From Agarivorans sp. Toyoura001 (GTDB taxonomy: Bacteria; Pseudomonadota; Gammaproteobacteria; Enterobacterales; Celerinatantimonadaceae), in NCBI RefSeq assembly GCF_005405585.1, contig NZ_BJEQ01000004.1, positions 62,001 through 126,000 of the forward strand: a DNA stretch of 64,000 bases, written 5' to 3'. Under the pieces are notes generated by a model. It made no database searches and was not told the origin of the DNA. It saw only the letters and a list, made by a program, of their open reading frames with translations. Below are positions 59,546-64,000 of the stretch, piece after piece. Every line of letters starts with the position of its first letter. Within the stretch, counting starts at the first letter, position 1. Both the position numbers and the translations under genes were made by a program.

Positions 59546-60982
59546 ATGTCTATGATTGCGCATAAAAATTGGAATACATCTTTGTCACCTCGTTGCCTAT
59601 TTAAGCCCAGCTTAATTGCCTTGATGGCGGGTTTAGCACTTAGTCATGGAGTGAGCGCAGCAAACTTTACGGCAAATAGCGCATCTCAGTTATCAGCACG
59701 GTTAGCTGATGCCGCCAATAATGGACCTGGTGTTGACGTTATTACCATTCAAGGCAGCATATTTACTGGCCAACAGATTGATGTACAAACACCGGTGATA
59801 ATTCAAGGTGATTCAGGCTTTCGAGTGAGCAGGGTGATAAGAACGTCTACAGACGGTTTCCAGCCTTTGTTTAATATTCAAAGCCCTAACGTAACCATTC
59901 GCAACTTGCTGCTGATTGACCAAAATGGTCAAAATACCAATACACAAGTAGCTGCAGAGGCCGGTAACGATCATTCAAATGCGCGACTAATTAATATTCC
60001 TTACGAAGATGCTTACCAGCAAATTACTAATATCACCATTGAGAACAATACCTTTGAAAACACACCTGTGGGTATCGCATCTTCAGGTTTGATCCCTCAC
60101 AACCTCACCATTAGTAACAACGATTTTATAAAAGTGAATCGCAGCGTGGAACTGCTTCGCGATGTTGGTCGTGTTTACAATGTATGGAATGTGAATGCTG
60201 ATAACGTGGTGCTAAACGGCGGCACATTAAACATTTCTAATAACCGTATTCGTGGTAATCGAGTGCGTTTGGGGATCTCTGTAGATGCCGGTAACGACGG
60301 TGTGTACGTGCCACCAAGTTTTACCAATATTCCTTTCTTTGATGCAGCTGCTCGTGCTCAGTTTAGTGATAAACCAGTGGTATTTGCTAACGGATCTCAG
60401 GTTAACTCCAACATAGTGGAAGGGGCTAATGAGTTTGGTATTGCGCTGGCTACAGTGGCTAATTTAAGTGTGTCTGGTAACACCGTTAGCACCACTGAAG
60501 ATGATATTAATTCTTCAGCAGATATCGAAAATAACTTTACCGCTGGCATTAACGTAGAGCATAACGCTGCCAATATTGTTGTTGACAGTAATACCATTAC
60601 GGTGGGTGCGTCGGGTAACTTTGCCACTGGAATTAATGTATTGTCTTTTCAAGACCATCACGCACCGTTAAATCACGCACAAGCCAGTCAAAACATTACC
60701 TTGGTAAGAAATATCTTTAAGGGCACTGGTGAGAACACCATCTTAGGTTTTGGTTTTTCTAACTTGGTGATTCAAGACAATGATGCGTCGCAATTTACCA
60801 CGCGTAATCCTTATCAAGTTACCGCCTCATTTTACAATGTGCCTTGTGGCTTAAGCACAAGTACTGCACGTGGTACTAATACTAATATTCGCTACAACCA
60901 AAGTGCGTTTAACGGCACTGGTAATGCGCCGCAGTATTACGATAAAAACGGCAATGTTGTATCTGGTTACACCTGCCAATAG
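59546..60982 (+). CDS. Secreted right-handed beta-helix protein
   Basis: A 478-residue protein from ATG 59546, where AAAGGAGA gives clear support; the longer frame adds 21 residues. A signal peptide ends at VSA (about residue 38). The rest is a run of beta-helix turns (ITNITIENNTFENTPVGIAS, NLTISNNDFIKVN, NLSVSGNTVSTTEDD). Only one Cys pair is near the end. It resembles pectate-lyase-like folds but I see no catalytic signature. It is convergent with the PL6 lyase gene and may act on the same polymer. Confidence 0.82.
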   Translation: MSMIAHKNWNTSLSPRCLFKPSLIALMAGLALSHGVSAANFTANSASQLSARLADAANNGPGVDVITIQGSIFTGQQIDVQTPVIIQGDSGFRVSRVIRTSTDGFQPLFNIQSPNVTIRNLLLIDQNGQNTNTQVAAEAGNDHSNARLINIPYEDAYQQITNITIENNTFENTPVGIASSGLIPHNLTISNNDFIKVNRSVELLRDVGRVYNVWNVNADNVVLNGGTLNISNNRIRGNRVRLGISVDAGNDGVYVPPSFTNIPFFDAAARAQFSDKPVVFANGSQVNSNIVEGANEFGIALATVANLSVSGNTVSTTEDDINSSADIENNFTAGINVEHNAANIVVDSNTITVGASGNFATGINVLSFQDHHAPLNHAQASQNITLVRNIFKGTGENTILGFGFSNLVIQDNDASQFTTRNPYQVTASFYNVPCGLSTSTARGTNTNIRYNQSAFNGTGNAPQYYDKNGNVVSGYTCQ

Positions 60983-61033
60983 TGGCTAAGCAAATAGCTA
61001 ACTAATTGAATAGGCGTGTCGCTAAATAACAAT

Positions 61034-61062
61034 AAAGAGCAGTAGCTAGCTACTGCTCTTTT
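61034..61062. terminator. Bidirectional terminator: 28-bp perfect palindrome
   Basis: Arms AAAGAGCAGTAGCT and AGCTACTGCTCTTT with T-run on the plus strand and A-run on the other, between convergent beta-helix and PL6 genes. Confidence 0.88.
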
Positions 61063-61074
61063 GCTGGGGTGGGG

Positions 61075-63759
61075 CTAATCTTGACGGCTCATTAATCGAA
61101 TATCGTCAAAGTAACCTTCGCTAGCGCCATTCGGTGCTGCCGAGTAAGTTAAGCTAAATTCGTCAATTCGCACTTCCACTTCGTTGTCAGTAAATTGCTG
61201 GTGAGCATAAATTTCAGCCTCGCTGTAAGTGCTGGTATCTAGTGTCATGTAAGCAAACACTTCTAGGCTGGTATTGGCTGCAGAGTTAACACTTAAACTC
61301 ACCTGCTTAAAGCAGCTTTTTACATCGCCTTGTGGTGCATCATTAAGATCTTTTACATGAGCGAAAGCTTCAGCAACAATGTCGCCAGATGAATCTTTAA
61401 GCCCGTAATGTAATGTACTTAATGAGTTATCACCTTTGTTATCACAGTAATAAAGTGAATAGCGTAAATCTGTATTTTGCGGAATATTCGCCACCATTTG
61501 CGATAAACCAGGGGTAGCGGCAAAGTTGTGATTAGTGCCGCTTTTCTTAAAGCGGATCCGTGCCGAGCCACTGCTAGCAGAACCGCTATCACTAAAGGCG
61601 GTATCGCCTGAGCTGCCTACATCGCCTAAGCCTGCGCTGTCACCCTCATTTTGTAGCCAAACCGTACTTGAGCCACTGTTGCTGCGAAACTCACCTAAGT
61701 GACCGTCTGCTAGTTCGGTATCGGTGGTAATTTGCTCGGGCAAACTTAAGCTTATGTCTGCTTCGGTTACGCTGCCAGAGTTAAACTCGGCGCTTACCCA
61801 CTGATATTTACTGCTAGAAGCAACACCCGAGTGCTTGACCAAATCGCCCAAGGCAAGTTGATAACTGCCTTTAACAAAGGCCGATATTACATAAGGCGTA
61901 TTGGCCGTAAGTGAAACCGCTTGGCTTAGGTGACTAGTGCCACTCACCTTAGCGCTGGCGTTACGCGAAAAGGCCTCACTGCCATTCACTAACTCTGCGC
62001 CGCTGTTGTTCCAAGTTGTTAAACCATCATCAAAGGCGGGATTATTAATACTGGTCTCAAGCATGGTGGCTTTTGGTTTGCTCAAACGGTAGCTACTTGG
62101 GCCAACGTCTTCATAGCTCAACGGTGTTAAGGCAATGCTGCTAGACAGTGCTTCGTCGGCACCCACGCTGCTAATGGTTGAGCGTATTTGACCATCCATA
62201 TCTAGGCTAACATTGGCAAAATCTGCTTTGTTGTAGTCACTTACCGCATCCAAATTAGGGGAGCTAGCAGAAGGACGATATAAATCATCTGCGCCTTTTT
62301 CCAAGTTGGCACTGTAAAACTCAATGCCTGCTGTACCTAATGCTACGGCATCATCATCGGCAAAAGATTGGCCGTAAAAGATGTTTCCTACCACGTTAGA
62401 ATCGGGCAACATGCCGCGCTTAGCTTGGGTGATTACCGGCCCAATGGCGTGGTCTATCAAGTTGTTAGCTAAGTAAATATTCTTTGGCTGCTGAGGTTTA
62501 CCCCCACCATCAATATTTAAGCTATTTACGCTGTCTACAATGGTGTTGTTGGCAACGTGCACGTTTTCTACTTGCTGATAGCCGTTGTCGCCATCTCCCG
62601 CGCCATCATAACCAAGCAAAACAATGCCACCATGATGGCTGGTATCTTGATAACGCGCTCCCTCAATGTAGTTATTCACTACCGAGTGGCCGTCGTCAGC
62701 AATACGAATTCCCCCAGCGAGCGGGTAATCTTCACTAAGAATAAAGTTGTGTTCAATTTTGTTGCTGTTGCCATGGCGATTGGTGAGCGAGCCATAGCTA
62801 TTGCGAATGGTATTGTAAGCAATAAGGTTATTAGAGCCTTTGTTAGAGATAACCTCGGCTTCGCCTTGAATGCGTTCAAACACGTTTCGTACAATAAAAG
62901 AATCACCTGGGTAATGGTGGGTAAAACTTAAGCCGGTACGAATGGCTTCATAATCATTATCACTACTGCCCGCATACATTTTATTGTTTGCTGGCGGGCG
63001 GTTAGCAATGTAGTTGTTGTACACCACAATACCTTGCGCAAGCTCGGCCAGTTTAGTGGCTTCATCCCAAGCATCATCTACCCAACGGTTAAACGAAATC
63101 ATAGGGTTCGCCACGGTTTTACCGCTAATCACGCTATGATCAAGCCATACATCTTTGCCATAAATATGTACCAAAATGCCATAGTCATCTTGCGCCTTAG
63201 CATCAACAATGGTGATTTCGCTAATTCGGCAATGGCTACATAAATCGTTAGTACCAAAACGGGTGGCAATGAGGTTGCTGCCATATTCCACCCCATCAAA
63301 AATTAGGCCTTGTAGCTGGGTGTAAGTGCCGCCCATATTAATGCCCACTTCACCGCCTTTTAAAATCGCTTTACCGGGGTTTTGCGCAGCAATGGTAATG
63401 GGCTGTTCGAGTGTGCCAGCGCCGCCAAAGCTAAATGTAAAATCACCACTGTATTCTCCGTCGGCTAAGCAAAGGGTAGTGCCAGCTTCCATTTCTTCTG
63501 AGGTGGCATCTACCAGCGCTGATGTTGAATCAAATACTTGGCTACATGAAATATCTGGCACCGTGAGTACAGCTTCAGGTAAACCAAAGCTCGGTTCTAG
63601 AACGGTAGGATCTGGCGCAGAAGGATCGGGCTCAGTGGGTGGGTCTATCACCGCCGGCGGATCAACAGGGGCACTTGGCGTAGCAGGGGAATCGGTGCTG
63701 CTATTACATCCTACAAGAATTAAACCCAGAACAACGGATAAGCACTTTCTAGGGTACAT
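61075..63759 (-). CDS. PL6-family alginate lyase lipoprotein with C-terminal carbohydrate-binding regions
   Basis: An 894-residue lipoprotein with lipobox LVGC (Cys 18) and a Pro/Asp-rich linker. The PL6 beta-helix domain (about 70-520) has the catalytic Lys307 in EVISNKGSNN and Arg328 in SLTNRHGNSNKIEHN, as in chondroitinase B/alginate lyase enzymes. The last 330 residues look like two beta-sandwich modules (about 560-660 and 690-880), probably sugar-binding. Alginate is the likely substrate because of the PL7 gene nearby; dermatan-type activity cannot be excluded. Cell-surface location is predicted. Confidence 0.92.
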   Translation of the reverse strand: MYPRKCLSVVLGLILVGCNSSTDSPATPSAPVDPPAVIDPPTEPDPSAPDPTVLEPSFGLPEAVLTVPDISCSQVFDSTSALVDATSEEMEAGTTLCLADGEYSGDFTFSFGGAGTLEQPITIAAQNPGKAILKGGEVGINMGGTYTQLQGLIFDGVEYGSNLIATRFGTNDLCSHCRISEITIVDAKAQDDYGILVHIYGKDVWLDHSVISGKTVANPMISFNRWVDDAWDEATKLAELAQGIVVYNNYIANRPPANNKMYAGSSDNDYEAIRTGLSFTHHYPGDSFIVRNVFERIQGEAEVISNKGSNNLIAYNTIRNSYGSLTNRHGNSNKIEHNFILSEDYPLAGGIRIADDGHSVVNNYIEGARYQDTSHHGGIVLLGYDGAGDGDNGYQQVENVHVANNTIVDSVNSLNIDGGGKPQQPKNIYLANNLIDHAIGPVITQAKRGMLPDSNVVGNIFYGQSFADDDAVALGTAGIEFYSANLEKGADDLYRPSASSPNLDAVSDYNKADFANVSLDMDGQIRSTISSVGADEALSSSIALTPLSYEDVGPSSYRLSKPKATMLETSINNPAFDDGLTTWNNSGAELVNGSEAFSRNASAKVSGTSHLSQAVSLTANTPYVISAFVKGSYQLALGDLVKHSGVASSSKYQWVSAEFNSGSVTEADISLSLPEQITTDTELADGHLGEFRSNSGSSTVWLQNEGDSAGLGDVGSSGDTAFSDSGSASSGSARIRFKKSGTNHNFAATPGLSQMVANIPQNTDLRYSLYYCDNKGDNSLSTLHYGLKDSSGDIVAEAFAHVKDLNDAPQGDVKSCFKQVSLSVNSAANTSLEVFAYMTLDTSTYSEAEIYAHQQFTDNEVEVRIDEFSLTYSAAPNGASEGYFDDIRLMSRQD

Positions 63760-63911
63760 AGAATCTCCTTTTCTTTGTTTAGTGTTAGTTGAGCAGAAAA
63801 TAAGCTACCAATATCTTACTCAATAAATAGCAATTAAAAGTGATCGTATTAATATAATTTAATAATACATATAAATAATTTGTGAGCTTGGTTCAGATAC
63901 AGGCCTTAAGC

Positions 63912-64000
63912 ATGAAAGGCCTAACTATGCCGATAGCACCATTGAGGGACTTACCTAATAATCATACAAAAATGATGGGCTTAGCTTGGATTAAGCAAAA
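63912..64000 (+). CDS. Possible start of a gene running off the right edge
   Basis: An ATG at 63912 opens a frame that stays open for 29 codons to the window end (MKGLTMPIAPLRDLPNNHTK...). There is no strong ribosome-binding site and the product cannot be recognised. Divergent from the PL6 gene. Confidence 0.3.
   Translation, partial: MKGLTMPIAPLRDLPNNHTKMMGLAWIKQ

Overview
The window looks like a chromosome segment of an agar- and alginate-degrading marine gammaproteobacterium, most like Agarivorans (Alteromonadales). This is an inference from gene content: a secreted GH16 agarase-type enzyme with CBM6 modules, a PL7 alginate lyase with a ricin-type lectin domain, a lipoprotein PL6 lyase, a sulfatase with its radical-SAM maturase, BetT-like choline uptake and AzlCD. 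No rRNA, tRNA, CRISPR array, prophage or insertion sequence was recognised.

Layout. 1-4.9 kb: end of an old-yellow-enzyme reductase, an IalB-like protein, a nidogen/PEP-CTERM surface protein, Nudix, methyltransferase, LysR. 4.9-10.3 kb: a ureide module (ureidoglycolate lyase, allantoicase, RpiR regulator, amino-acid-type ABC importer) with similar candidate operator sequences before its three transcription units. 10.7-14.4 kb: two paralogous spondin-domain proteins followed by an OmpR-type two-component system. 14.6-16.1 kb: a His-rich mini-protein and an MFS transporter. 16.1-17.3 kb: two minus-strand gene cassettes, each ending in an attC-like site, with no integrase in the window (CALIN-like). 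17.3-17.9 kb: no supported gene, several hairpins. 17.9-19.4 kb: PL7 lyase. 19.9-23.3 kb: an apparent operon of a SatD-family protein (cyclase-like fold plus probable HTH), a DUF3307 membrane protein and a RecQ-type helicase, preceded by a perfect 20-bp palindrome. 23.8-26.7 kb: agarase. 26.8-44.7 kb: mostly housekeeping and accessory genes (BetT, AzlCD, M48 peptidase, VOC/WYL pair, GNAT, DUF1254, SYLF, AraC, two Sel1 proteins, GDPD, hydrolase). 44.9-58.0 kb: outer-membrane protein, LuxR regulator, sulfatase, anaerobic sulfatase maturase and a complete MoxR-DUF58-DUF4381-VWA-VWA-BatD module, nearly all co-directional. 58.2-63.8 kb: GAF-GGDEF cyclase, a secreted beta-helix protein and the convergent PL6 lyase.

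How it fits together. The polysaccharide genes would cut agar and alginate outside the cell or at its surface and remove sulfate esters. The sulfatase is coupled to its formylglycine-generating enzyme and perhaps to a MoxR/VWA assembly machine. The ureide module would supply nitrogen. The least explained parts are the SatD-DUF3307-RecQ operon, the spondin/two-component cluster, the sulfatase-MoxR linkage and the two attC cassettes. Several start codons were moved from the longest reading frame to sites with better ribosome-binding sequences; each entry gives the reason.
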